Positions 6,679 to 16,243 of a stretch of DNA of 64,000 nt are shown here, in pieces. The stretch spans positions 124,001 to 188,000 of the forward strand of contig JAJFHD010000012.1 in NCBI GenBank assembly GCA_021775805.1, given 5' to 3'. This DNA is from Alphaproteobacteria bacterium (GTDB lineage: Bacteria; Pseudomonadota; Alphaproteobacteria; Rhizobiales; JAJFHC01). Each line of letters starts with the position of its first letter. The stretch's first letter is position 1. The notes under the pieces are model-generated. The model saw only the letters and a program-made list of their open reading frames with translations, was not told the DNA's origin and ran no database searches. Both the position numbers and the translations under genes were made by a program.

Positions 6679-9624
6679 TCAGTCGCTGGCCTCCCGGCGC
6701 CTCTGCCACCAGCCCCGTTTGGGTTTCTCCGGAGACGTGGTTGCGGCTTCTTCCCTTGGATCGGCCCCCACTGGCTCGAGATCCGGCGTTGGTTCTGGCG
6801 CGGATGGTTCAGGCGCGAATGACTGAATCGAGGGAGTGGCGACAGGCGCTTCATTGCTATCAGCGGTACCAATTTCTGCATCGCCTGGCGCGCTCGCCGG
6901 ATAAAGTTGTTCGACGGTCTGCGTGCCTGTTACCGATATGATGTCGAGGGATGTGTCAGATGAATCAATACCGGCGGCGGCATTTTCAGGTGCATGGTCT
7001 TCTGGAGTCTGGCTGACGTCGCTTCCTTCAGGCCTATCGTCGCCGTGGAACGCCTTTTGGTCCGATGCGGAAACAATATCCTGATCGACCTCAGTGTCAG
7101 TAACAGTGTCGGGCCCGGTGGTAGGCTCCGCATTGTCTGCCGTTGCGGCATTGTTTGTGCTGTCTCCGTTCTTGCGGTGGCGGCGTCCGCCGCGGCGTCC
7201 GCGCCGGCGTTTTGGCCGATCCGACTCACCGGATGCGGCTTCAGGAGTGGTGTTCTCCACGTCTGCCGCGTCTTGTTCTGCTGATCCGCTGCTTTCTGTC
7301 TCTGTCGAATTCTCTTCCCGGCTCTTGCGTTTTCCACGCTTCCGGCGGCGTTTCTTGCGGCCCCCTGCGTCTTCTTCGCCGGTGTCTTCCCCGGTCTCTT
7401 CTTCGTCCGTGGCAGCGGGAGCGTATGCCGAGTCGATCTGAACGACCTGAGCGACAGTCTGTTTCTTTGCGACAGTTTCGCTCGTACCGGAGATCGTATA
7501 ATCCGCATTGAGCAGATCTTCGCCGATCTCCAGGAACACAGATATGCCATACCGGGCTTCGATGGCGTTGAGGTGCCGGCGCTTCTGGTTGATGATATAG
7601 ACCAACGCTTCTGCCGGTGCACGAACCACGAGATTCTCCGGCTGTCCTTTCAGGACATACTCTTCGATGCCCCGCAGGATATTGAGAGAAGCCGATTCGA
7701 CGGAGCGGACAAATCCACGGCCCTGGCATTGTTCGCAGGCAATTGTGCTGCCTTCGAGGACGCCGGAACGCATACGCTGGCGTGACATTTCAAGGAGCCC
7801 GAAATGGCTTATCCGGCCCACTTGAATTCGGGCCCGGTCGTCCTTCAAACGTTCCTTCATCCGGCGTTCGACGGCCCGGTTGTTGCGTTTCTCTTCCATG
7901 TCGATGAAATCGATAACGATCAATCCGGCCAGATCCCGAAGCCGTAGCTGGCGGGCAACTTCCTCAGCCGCCTCCAGGTTGGTCCTGAGGGCTGTGTCTT
8001 CGATGTTGTGTTCTTTTGTCGATTTGCCGGAGTTGACATCGATCGCCACCAACGCCTCGGTCTGGTTGATGACCAGATAACCGCCTGACCGGAGCGCACA
8101 GTGAGAACTGAACAATGCATCGAGCTGGGTCTCAACGTGATGGCGCATGAAGACCGGTTCGGAATCCTTGTAGGCCTGGACGTTCTTGGCGTGGCTCGGC
8201 ATGAGCATGCGCATGAAGTCTTTTGCTTCGCGATACGCTTCCTCGCCCTCGACCTGAACCGATTCCACATCCTTGTTGTACAAATCGCGGATGGAGCGTT
8301 TGATCAGGTTGCCTTCTTCGTAGACAAGGCAGGGCGCGCTCGACTGGAGTGTCAGATCGCGCACGTTTTCCCACAGCCGCAGGAGATATTCGAAATCCCG
8401 TTTGATTTCCGCCTTGGTGCGATTGGCGCCGGCGGTGCGGATTATCAGGCCCATACCCTCAGGGACCGGCAGATTGTTGGCGACATCCTTGATCCGGCGG
8501 CGATCGGTAAGGTTGGTGATCTTTCGCGAGATGCCGCCGCCGCGTGCCGTGTTGGGCATCAACACGCAGTAACGGCCCGCCAGCGACAGATAGGTTGTCA
8601 GGGCGGCACCTTTGGTACCGCGCTCCTCCTTGACCACTTGCACCAGAATAACCTGGCGACGCTTGATCACTTCTTGAATTTTGTAGGCGCGCTGATGACG
8701 TACTTTGCGCTGGGCAACTTCTTCCAGAGCGTCATCAGCACCTACGGATTCAATGCCGCCGTCATCGTCAGAGTCATCGTCGTCGTCATCTTCTTCGTCA
8801 GAATCAGAGTCCAAGTCCTCGTTCGTGAGCTTGTTGTCTTCCTCAGCAGTTGCGCCGGCCCCATCAGTAGGCACCTCCTGTACGGCGGCGGCGGTTGCCG
8901 GATCCGTCTCGTGAGGCGCTTCTGCGGTTTCGGTATCCCCGCCATCGGCCGCAACCGGTGCGGCGTCTGAAGCCTCCACTTCGGTTGCGTCTTCTGCGTC
9001 ACTGATTGCGTCGTCGGGGTCTGAGCTTGCCGATACCGCGGGTTCATCCAAACTGGTTCCGTCGCCCTCTGGTTCTTCGGTCGTTTGAGTTGATGTGACG
9101 TCGGGAACCGCCGACTGATCTGCAGCTTGTGGGGTCGAATCGTCTGAAACCACTTCGGTAGCGTCGTTTTCTGCTGGATCTGCTGGCGCAACGACTGCTT
9201 CGCTTGCTATTGCATCGTCTGTTTGCGCGGCAGCCTTCTCGGAAACGCCCCGTCTGCGGCGACGGCGCTTGGGCTTGGTTGCCGCGGCAGCGTCTTCAGA
9301 GACATCGGCATCCTCGCGGGCTTCCGCGGCGACCTCGTCGGCGGCGTCCTGCTCGAGCAGGGCCTGCCGGTCGGCAACCGGAATCTGGTAGTAGTCCGGG
9401 TGGATTTCATTGAACGCCAGAAAACCGTGACGGTTTCCGCCGTAGTCGACGAATGCCGCCTGAAGGGACGGTTCTACACGCGTAACTTTTGCTAGATATA
9501 TGTTTCCCCGCAATTGTTTGCGGGCTGCTGACTCGAAGTCAAATTCTTCAACTCGGTTTCCGCGCACAACGACAACCCTGGTCTCCTCGGGGTGCGCTGC
9601 GTCGATAAGCATTTTGTTCGCCAT
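6679..9624 (-). CDS. rne: Ribonuclease E
   Basis: A 981-residue endoribonuclease central to mRNA decay and rRNA/tRNA processing. It starts MANKMLIDAAHPEETRVVVV at the ATG 9624, behind a GGAG. The S1 domain is split: its first strands (about residues 30-75) are followed by a long Asp/Glu/Ala/Thr-rich insert (roughly 80-305), and RNA binding resumes near RAYKIQEVIKRRQVILVQ. The RNase H-like/5'-sensor core follows, with AIDVNSGKST and VIDFIDMEEK carrying catalytic Asp residues and CEQCQGRG as the Zn-link. After about residue 700 come basic KKRRRKRGKRK-type patches and an acidic disordered tail ending RGWWQRRREASD, a scaffold for degradosome partners and RNA. The large S1 insert is typical of alphaproteobacteria. 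Confidence 0.97.
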   Translation of the reverse strand: MANKMLIDAAHPEETRVVVVRGNRVEEFDFESAARKQLRGNIYLAKVTRVEPSLQAAFVDYGGNRHGFLAFNEIHPDYYQIPVADRQALLEQDAADEVAAEAREDADVSEDAAAATKPKRRRRRRGVSEKAAAQTDDAIASEAVVAPADPAENDATEVVSDDSTPQAADQSAVPDVTSTQTTEEPEGDGTSLDEPAVSASSDPDDAISDAEDATEVEASDAAPVAADGGDTETAEAPHETDPATAAAVQEVPTDGAGATAEEDNKLTNEDLDSDSDEEDDDDDDSDDDGGIESVGADDALEEVAQRKVRHQRAYKIQEVIKRRQVILVQVVKEERGTKGAALTTYLSLAGRYCVLMPNTARGGGISRKITNLTDRRRIKDVANNLPVPEGMGLIIRTAGANRTKAEIKRDFEYLLRLWENVRDLTLQSSAPCLVYEEGNLIKRSIRDLYNKDVESVQVEGEEAYREAKDFMRMLMPSHAKNVQAYKDSEPVFMRHHVETQLDALFSSHCALRSGGYLVINQTEALVAIDVNSGKSTKEHNIEDTALRTNLEAAEEVARQLRLRDLAGLIVIDFIDMEEKRNNRAVERRMKERLKDDRARIQVGRISHFGLLEMSRQRMRSGVLEGSTIACEQCQGRGFVRSVESASLNILRGIEEYVLKGQPENLVVRAPAEALVYIINQKRRHLNAIEARYGISVFLEIGEDLLNADYTISGTSETVAKKQTVAQVVQIDSAYAPAATDEEETGEDTGEEDAGGRKKRRRKRGKRKSREENSTETESSGSAEQDAADVENTTPEAASGESDRPKRRRGRRGGRRHRKNGDSTNNAATADNAEPTTGPDTVTDTEVDQDIVSASDQKAFHGDDRPEGSDVSQTPEDHAPENAAAGIDSSDTSLDIISVTGTQTVEQLYPASAPGDAEIGTADSNEAPVATPSIQSFAPEPSAPEPTPDLEPVGADPREEAATTSPEKPKRGWWQRRREASD

Positions 9625-10362
9625 TCGAATAATTCTCCGTGGCCAAACCCTCGCCGTCGCGTTGAACTCCGGGTGACAGGGAGAGTCGTCCCGTGTTCGA
9701 ACCGGCGGGTGCCACAATTGATTTGTTGACTGGACGAAGACCAAATCGAACCACAATCGCCGTGCCGGTTGTGTGCCGGCACATCGCGAACGGACTTGTC
9801 AATCCTGTTCAAGGTGGCTGAGGTCAGCGTCTTATTCATTCCGTTTCCAATATTCGTCGGATCTGTGTCCGTCGAAACGTGTACTAATCGTGCGATGCGG
9901 CAAGAGTAGCCTGCTTGCGCCCATCGCTTTCAACCCCGCTCGTACGGGATTGCGTATCGGGGTGGAAAAACCACCCCATGCCCGCTTGTCTGGTGCAATT
10001 CGACTCTAACGGTGAGAAGCGGCGTAAAATTGTTCCGATTCTCGTCGACTGTTCATCGGACGTGTTCGAGACGTCGGCATGATCAAATTAATGCCTGATT
10101 TCGATGATAGCGTTCAGGTGTTGCCACCAGCCGGGCGAAACTACTACATGTCCTTCTTACGTGCATCATAGGGGATTTGGCAAGCACACTTTCTGGTTGA
10201 CATTAATGGAGCGCTCAGAGTCTTGCGGAGTTGATTTGCAATCCAGGCGTTATGACCCCATTGTTTTGTGGGGATGGAAACCAAGGATTAACCATCATTG
10301 CGCTAGCGTGTCAGGTACGCGGTTGGCGGCGGGGATCGGTTGGGAAAGCTTCATTGTTTCGC
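9625..10362. other. Long divergent intergenic region between rne and the amidase gene
   Basis: About 740 bases without a convincing gene. The rne-proximal part probably holds a long rne 5' leader; in E. coli the rne leader mediates autoregulation, but no homologous hairpin can be recognised here by eye. Near 10288-10295 there is a TTAACCAT, one half of a CtrA-type box, without its partner. A TTGACA at 10197-10202 lacks a -10 element. Open frames in this stretch, including one from 10104, have no family resemblance and overlap the real amidase start. Confidence 0.45.
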
Positions 10363-11658
10363 ATGTCGACGATTCGAGTTGGACTGAGCACGTCAATTGC
10401 TATCGTGCTGTTTGCGCTTGCGGTGCTTGTTGCGGAACCTGTTTCCGGAATCAGTCAGGCGCTCGCTCAAAAAGCCGACCGTGTTCCCGTGGCGTCTGCG
10501 GCCAGACTTGGGGGCGATGAACGACGGACGCGTTTTGTAACCGACCTGTCGAACGCGGTTCAGTTCAATGCCTATGTCCTGCCGGATCCCTATCGCATTA
10601 TCGTTGATATGGAAGAGGTGACCTTCAAGCTGCCCGCGGGTCTTGGAACCACCGGCCGGGGATTGATCGATGCCTATCGGTACGGCTTGTTCGGACCGGG
10701 ACGCTCCCGGATCGTCATGGATGCCAACGCGCCAATCATCATCGAAAAGGCGTTCATTCTCGACAAGAAAGATGGATTTCCTGCACGTCTCGTTATTGAC
10801 GTGGTCAGGGTCGACATCAAACAGGCCAAGCTCAAGGCCGGGCTGAAGCACAGCCCCAATCAGGTCAAAAAGGATGCTCAAAAATCCGGCAAGCGCCCAG
10901 GCTCGGATCGGACAACCGTGTCGGTCAGACCGAAACCCAAACCAAAAAACGCGGGAAAGCGTAGCAGCAGGCCGGTTATCGTTCTCGATCCGGGGCACGG
11001 CGGTGTTGATCCAGGAACCAGCGGGCGTCGGGGAACAGCGGAGAAATCCGTGGTTTTCAAATTTGCTCTTGTGTTGAAAAAACGGCTCAAGGCGACCGGC
11101 AAGTTTACGGTTCTCATGACGCGCAACAAGGATACGTTTGTTCGACTCCGCGATCGCGTGCGCTATGCCCGCCAGAATGGAGCGGATCTTTTTGTCGCGA
11201 TTCACGCGGATTCGGTGCGCAGTGGCGATGCCCGCGGCGCAACCGTCTACACCTTGTCGGAAAAGGCATCGGACAAGGAAGCCGAGGCTTTGGCCAGCAA
11301 GGAAAACCGTTCAGACATCATTGCCGGCGTCGATCTGGGCGGCAAGAATGACGATGTAACCGGCATTCTCATCGATCTTGCCCAGCGAGAAACAAAAAAT
11401 CACTCGGTACGATTCGCCAAGGCCGTCGTTAAAAGTTTCAAACCGGGTATTCGCATGAACAAACGTCCGCACCGTTTTGCCGGATTCCGCGTGCTCAAAG
11501 CACCGGATGTGCCATCGGTTCTCCTGGAGCTTGGTTACCTTTCGAATCGTCATGACGAAAAACTGCTGACGACATCGGCGTGGCGCACCAAAACCGCAGA
11601 CGCCATGGTCAGGGCCATCAGCCGCTTTTTCAAATCCCGCATCGCCCAGGGGCAATAG
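10363..11658 (+). CDS. amiC: Periplasmic N-acetylmuramoyl-L-alanine amidase with AMIN domain
   Basis: A 431-residue murein hydrolase that cleaves the amide bond between MurNAc and the stem peptide during cell separation. From the ATG at 10363 there is a signal peptide (to about ALAQ, residue ~38), an AMIN domain (~50-150) for envelope targeting, a basic linker, then the Amidase_3 domain. Zinc ligands are H212 in LDPGHGG, E227 in GTAEKSV and H281 in AIHADS; E389 in LLELGYLS is the expected catalytic Glu. The frame is open further upstream, but starting there would bury the signal peptide. It is followed by PBP1A, the usual alphaproteobacterial neighbour. Confidence 0.94.
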   Translation: MSTIRVGLSTSIAIVLFALAVLVAEPVSGISQALAQKADRVPVASAARLGGDERRTRFVTDLSNAVQFNAYVLPDPYRIIVDMEEVTFKLPAGLGTTGRGLIDAYRYGLFGPGRSRIVMDANAPIIIEKAFILDKKDGFPARLVIDVVRVDIKQAKLKAGLKHSPNQVKKDAQKSGKRPGSDRTTVSVRPKPKPKNAGKRSSRPVIVLDPGHGGVDPGTSGRRGTAEKSVVFKFALVLKKRLKATGKFTVLMTRNKDTFVRLRDRVRYARQNGADLFVAIHADSVRSGDARGATVYTLSEKASDKEAEALASKENRSDIIAGVDLGGKNDDVTGILIDLAQRETKNHSVRFAKAVVKSFKPGIRMNKRPHRFAGFRVLKAPDVPSVLLELGYLSNRHDEKLLTTSAWRTKTADAMVRAISRFFKSRIAQGQ

Positions 11659-11916
11659 CACCACCTCAAACAGCCGTATCGGTGCCCGTTGGGGCGCGGA
11701 TAGCAGCCGACCTGCCCAGAGTTTGCCATAATTTGCGGTTTTATGAGTGCCGACTCAGTCCTGTGCCGCCGGTCGTTCTGTTTTCAGGAAGTCTGAATCA
11801 GAAAATGCACATCTTCAAAGTGCATCGTACCGCGTAACATTATAAGATGACGAATCCATGCTGAAGCGGCATGGCTGACACTGACCAGGTCCACAGGCGT
11901 ATTCAAAGGTGGTTTG

Positions 11917-14349
11917 ATGCTTCGGTTTTTGGGATATTTGTTTGCAGCCGGCACAATCCTCGGCATGGGTGTCGTCATCGCTACGGTCTATGTCATTTGG
12001 GATGCGTCGAAGGATCTGCCCGACTACGAGCAACTGGCCAACTATGAACCGTCCGTGATGACACGCGTGCATGCCGCCAACGGTGCGCTGCTGGCCGAGT
12101 ATGCCAAGGAAAGGCGGCTCTACATCCCGATCGACGCGATCCCGGCGCCGTTGATCAATGCGTTCGTGTCTGCGGAAGACAAGAACTTCTATCAACATGC
12201 CGGTGTCGACTGGCAAGGTGTCGCCCGTGCGGTCGTAACCAATTTCAAAAACTTTTCGTCAGGCAAGCGGCTTGTCGGGGCATCTACGATCACACAGCAG
12301 GTTGCCAAGAACTTCCTGCTGTCGAGCGAACGGACGTTTGACAGAAAACTCAAGGAAGCGCTGCTTTCTGGGAAGATTGAAAAGGCCTATTCCAAGCATC
12401 AGATCCTGGAGTTGTATCTCAATGAGATTTATCTGGGCCTTGGCTCGTACGGCGTTGCTGCGGCGTCTTTGAACTATTTTGGGAAATCTCTGGCAGAGTT
12501 GTCGCTTCCCGAAATGGCCTATCTTGCGGCCCTGCCAAAGGGACCGAACAATTACCACCCCTTCAAGGCTCCGGATAAAGCCGTCGAGCGCCGCAACTGG
12601 GTGATCGACCGCATGGTGGCAAACGGCTATGTGAAATCCGATGTCGCCAAGAAGGCCCAGGCGAGCAAGTTTGAGGTGCGGCCGCGGCCGTTCGGTGCGC
12701 AATTGTTTGCGGCCGAGTACTTCGCAGAAGAAGTTCGCCGGCAGGCATTTGAAATTTATGGCGAAAAGAAGTTGTACGAAGGTGGCCTGTCGATTCGCAC
12801 GACCCTGGATCCGCAGATGCAGGTCTGGGCACGAAAAGCACTGGTTGACGGTCTGGTGGCCTACGACCGCCGCCACGGCTGGCGCGGTCCGGTCAAGACG
12901 ATAGACGTCCAAGGGGATTGGGGCGAACCGCTGGGAGCGATTAGTGCCCCCAGCGACATCGGCCGCTGGCGGCTGAGCGTTGTGCTTGAAGTTGGCGCAA
13001 AGCAGGCCAGGATTGGCTTGCAGCCCGGCAGGCTCGAGGACGGTTCCATTGTCAAGGAACGGACCACGGGCGTGATTCCGCTGGTGGAGGCAAGTTGGGC
13101 AGCGCCCGCTGACGATCCTGATCGGAAGATAACCAAGGTATCCCAGGTCTTGAATGTCGGCGATGTGGTTTACGTTGCCGAGGCGGGCACGCCCAAGACG
13201 TGGAAGCTCATGCAGATCCCCGGTGTCGAGGGTGCGATTGTCGCCATGAACCCGCATACGGGTCGGGTCCATGCCATGGTCGGCGGCTTCAGCTATTCCC
13301 TCAGCCAGTTCAACCGTGCCATCCAGGCACAGCGCCAGCCCGGGTCGTCGTTCAAGCCATTTGTCTACGCAGCGGCTCTGGACAACGGATACACGCCTTC
13401 AAGCGTGATCGTCGATGCCCCGATTGAAATTGCCCAGGGCAGGTCCGGCAAGACCTGGCGGCCCAAGAACTATGGCGGCCGTTTTTACGGTCCCTCGACG
13501 TTGCGTATCGGCATCGAGCGTTCCAGAAACGTCATGACGGTTCAGCTGGCACAGGACATGGGCATGGATGTGGTTGCAGAGTACGGCCGCCGTTTCGGCA
13601 TCTACGACAACATGCCCCAGGTCCTGTCAATGTCTCTGGGAGCAGGGGAGACCAGCCTGATCCGTATGACAGCGGCTTTTGGTATGCTGGTGAACGGCGG
13701 ACGCGAAATCAAACCGACACTGATTGACCGGATACAGGACCGCCGCGGCAAGACCATCTACAAGCATGACGGTCGCGAATGTGCGGACTGCGCTGCGGAC
13801 ACCTGGGAGGAACAACCCGAGCCGGTGTTGGCCGACGACCGGGCTCCGATCACAAACCCGCACACGGCCTACCAGATTGTCAGCATGCTGGAAGGCGTTG
13901 TCGAACGGGGCACTGCGAAGATCGTGAAGGCCGTCGGCAAGCCGCTTGGTGGCAAGACCGGCACGACAAACGACGAAAAGGATGCCTGGTTCGTTGGGTT
14001 CGCACCGGACTTGGCGGTCGGCGTCTATATCGGTTTCGACAAACCGCAGCCGATGGGCAAAAAGTCAACCGGCGGTGACCTTGCAGCTCCTGTGTTCCGC
14101 GACTTCATGACCATGGCGCTTAAGGAGAAATCAGCCATTCCGTTTCGCGTGCCTTCCGGAATCAACTTTGTGCCGATCAACTCGACAACCGGCAAGCGCG
14201 CCCAGTTAGGCGACGAGAAGGTCATTCTCGAAGCCTTCAAGCCCGGTGAGAGCCCACCTGAAGACATTTATGTTATCGGCGGTGAAACACTGTCGGAATC
14301 GATAGAACCAACCGGAACGCTGACATCCGGTACAGGCGGACTATACTGA
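11917..14349 (+). CDS. mrcA: Penicillin-binding protein 1A (bifunctional transglycosylase/transpeptidase)
   Basis: An 810-residue inner-membrane peptidoglycan synthase. A single N-terminal membrane segment (about 3-27) precedes the GT51 transglycosylase domain, with the catalytic-Glu motif EDKNFYQHAGVD and the later GASTITQQVAKNFLL. An OB-like insert follows, then the transpeptidase with the acylated Ser477 in PGSSFK, the SRN motif, and KTGT near residue 690. Translation starts at the ATG 11917 behind AAAGGTGG; a TTG one codon earlier is also possible. The gap from the amidase is about 258 bases, so it may have its own promoter although it is functionally linked to the amidase. Confidence 0.97.
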   Translation: MLRFLGYLFAAGTILGMGVVIATVYVIWDASKDLPDYEQLANYEPSVMTRVHAANGALLAEYAKERRLYIPIDAIPAPLINAFVSAEDKNFYQHAGVDWQGVARAVVTNFKNFSSGKRLVGASTITQQVAKNFLLSSERTFDRKLKEALLSGKIEKAYSKHQILELYLNEIYLGLGSYGVAAASLNYFGKSLAELSLPEMAYLAALPKGPNNYHPFKAPDKAVERRNWVIDRMVANGYVKSDVAKKAQASKFEVRPRPFGAQLFAAEYFAEEVRRQAFEIYGEKKLYEGGLSIRTTLDPQMQVWARKALVDGLVAYDRRHGWRGPVKTIDVQGDWGEPLGAISAPSDIGRWRLSVVLEVGAKQARIGLQPGRLEDGSIVKERTTGVIPLVEASWAAPADDPDRKITKVSQVLNVGDVVYVAEAGTPKTWKLMQIPGVEGAIVAMNPHTGRVHAMVGGFSYSLSQFNRAIQAQRQPGSSFKPFVYAAALDNGYTPSSVIVDAPIEIAQGRSGKTWRPKNYGGRFYGPSTLRIGIERSRNVMTVQLAQDMGMDVVAEYGRRFGIYDNMPQVLSMSLGAGETSLIRMTAAFGMLVNGGREIKPTLIDRIQDRRGKTIYKHDGRECADCAADTWEEQPEPVLADDRAPITNPHTAYQIVSMLEGVVERGTAKIVKAVGKPLGGKTGTTNDEKDAWFVGFAPDLAVGVYIGFDKPQPMGKKSTGGDLAAPVFRDFMTMALKEKSAIPFRVPSGINFVPINSTTGKRAQLGDEKVILEAFKPGESPPEDIYVIGGETLSESIEPTGTLTSGTGGLY

Positions 14350-14476
14350 TCAGACTGAAGTCAGCCGCGGTTGATGCCGGCGATTCGGTTTTCCCGAAAT
14401 CCAGTGAATGCCAACATTTACACCTGCGCGAAGGGCGGCTAATGTCCGCGCTCGCGGTAGTAAGAATCAGGAAGTC

Positions 14477-15611
14477 ATGAAAGCGGAAATTCAAAATCTT
14501 GTCGATGAAATCAAGCAGTCGCTGGTGCTGCTGAGGAGGCATCTTTGACTGGGACACCGCCCAACAAAGACTGGATGACCTGAACGCCAAGGCGGAAGAC
14601 CCCGGCCTGTGGAACAACCCCGAGCGCGCACAGGCGGTAATGCGCGAGCGCCAGGAACTCGACAACGCCATTTCCGTTTACAAGGGGCTGGAAAACGGAC
14701 TCGACGAAAATGTCGAACTGATTGAACTCGGTGAGCTCGAGGACGATGGAGATGTCGTTGCTGAAGCGGAAGCGGTAATCAAATCCTTGCGGGCGCAGGC
14801 GGCAAAACAGGAATTACAGACATTGTTGTCCGGTGAAGCCGATGCCAACGACAGCTACCTGGAGATACATTCAGGTGCTGGCGGTACGGAGAGTCAGGAC
14901 TGGACCGAGATGCTCACCCGCATGTACAGCCGATGGGCAGAGGCACGGGGCTACAAGCTGGAAGTCATCGAAGCCAATGCCGGTGAAGAAGCCGGATTGA
15001 AGTCGGCCACTTTGCTGATCAAGGGAACAAATGCCTATGGCTGGCTTAAGACCGAATCCGGAGTGCACCGTCTCGTGCGGATATCGCCGTTCGACTCAAA
15101 TGCGCGCCGGCACACCTCCTTCGCTTCGGTGTGGGTCTATCCGCTGGTCGACGATACGATCGAGATCGACATTAATGAAAGCGATTGCCGGATCGACACC
15201 TACAGAGCCAGCGGCGCCGGAGGGCAGCACGTCAATACCACCGACAGTGCCGTGCGCATTACGCACGAGCCTACCGGCATTGTCGTCCAATGTCAGAACG
15301 AACGCTCCCAGCACAAGAACAGGGCGACCGCGTGGGGCATGCTGAGGGCCCGTCTCTACGAAGCCGAACTTCAGCGGCGTGAAGATGAGGCCCAGGCGGA
15401 AGCCGCCCAAAAGACCGAGATTGGATGGGGGCACCAGATCAGATCGTACGTTCTGCAGCCCTACCAGATGGTCAAGGACCTGCGTACCGGAGTTGAAAGC
15501 GGAAACCCATCCGCCGTTCTGGACGGCAGTCTTGACATGTTCATAGAGGCGGCGCTAGCCCAAAGGGTAAAAGGGGGCAGTGAAGGATCGGAGGTCGAAG
15601 ACCTTCAGTAA
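14477..15611 (+). CDS. prfB: Peptide chain release factor 2, with programmed +1 frameshift
   Basis: RF2 recognises UGA and UAA stop codons and triggers peptide release. The ATG at 14477 opens a 23-codon frame ending CTT-TGA at 14543-14548. Shifting +1 (CTT, then GAC from 14547) joins it to the main frame, giving 377 residues, the normal RF2 length. Diagnostic motifs are SPF (codon recognition, in [15 protein letters not shown]) and GGQ (in [13 protein letters not shown]). Reading only the long frame from the internal ATG at 14640 would miss the N-terminus. The gene follows mrcA and converges on the bactofilin gene, separated by only 23 bases. Confidence 0.97.
14534..14549 (+). promoter_or_regulatory. 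prfB autoregulatory +1 frameshift signal
   Basis: AGGAGG (14534-14539) lies three bases before CTT-TGA-C (14543-14549). This is the classical recoding module: the internal Shine-Dalgarno element pairs with 16S rRNA and pushes the ribosome +1 at CUU-UGA when RF2 is scarce, so RF2 controls its own synthesis. The spacing matches the E. coli arrangement. Confidence 0.96.
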
Positions 15612-15634
15612 CCGCGCAAGGGTTGGCGCAAAAT

Positions 15635-16243
15635 CTACTCAGCTGCTTTCTGAGTGCTGTCTTCCTGGATACCCGTCTCAGGCGGGCTCGACGGTTGGCT
15701 TGACGCCGTTGCCTCACCGGATGAATTGGTAGCAGCCGAAGAAACAGGCGGTTGGACTGCAGGCCTGCTGCTTGGCGTTGCCGCCTTTGCCGCTTTCGAG
15801 GCGCGCGGTTTCGCCGGCTTCTTTGCTGCCGGTTTTGCGGGTACGGTTGCGGGAGCAGGTAGCCTTTTCGGAGCATCCATCGGGTCGTCAGAACGACGGA
15901 TCGTGCCTTCGAACTCCGCACCGTTCTCAACGGCGAGGGCACTGTGGATAATATCGCCTGTGACCTTGCATCCTGAGTCGAGTTTAACCTGAATGCCGCG
16001 GATCGGCCCGTCGACCAGGCCTTTGATCGTGATATCCTTGGCGATTACTTCACCGCGGATTGTCGCGTTTGCGCCGACCACAAGCTTTTCGGCTGTAACC
16101 GATCCTTCAACAACGCCATCGATCTGAATTTCACCTTCAGCGCTGACATTGCCCATGATCGTTACATCTGCCGTGACCAGGGACGGCATGGCATGGCGTT
16201 TGACGTCACCTGTAGTTTCAGTGGATTTTTTCTTTGAGAACAT
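15635..16243 (-). CDS. Bactofilin (polymer-forming cytoskeletal protein)
   Basis: A 202-residue protein with the bactofilin beta-helix (DUF583) in about residues 20-120, visible as repeated short strands with alternating hydrophobics and glycines (VTIMGNVSAEGEIQIDGVVE, GSVTAEKLVVGANATIRGEV). It is flanked by a short charged N-terminus and a long Lys/Ala/Pro-rich C-terminal tail (~130-202). Bactofilins form membrane-associated filaments that position peptidoglycan enzymes. The start overlaps the 3' end of the M23 endopeptidase gene by 26 bases, so the two are probably translationally coupled; bactofilin plus LmdC-type M23 peptidase is a recognised pair. Confidence 0.93.
   Translation of the reverse strand: MFSKKKSTETTGDVKRHAMPSLVTADVTIMGNVSAEGEIQIDGVVEGSVTAEKLVVGANATIRGEVIAKDITIKGLVDGPIRGIQVKLDSGCKVTGDIIHSALAVENGAEFEGTIRRSDDPMDAPKRLPAPATVPAKPAAKKPAKPRASKAAKAATPSSRPAVQPPVSSAATNSSGEATASSQPSSPPETGIQEDSTQKAAE

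Noticed and set aside
10288-10295. CtrA site before the amidase
   Set aside because: Only one half, TTAACCAT, is present; the second TTAA at the seven-base spacing is missing.
10104-10520. 138-codon open frame before the amidase
   Set aside because: Cys/Arg/Ser-rich without family features, overlaps the amidase start in another frame and lacks a ribosome binding site.
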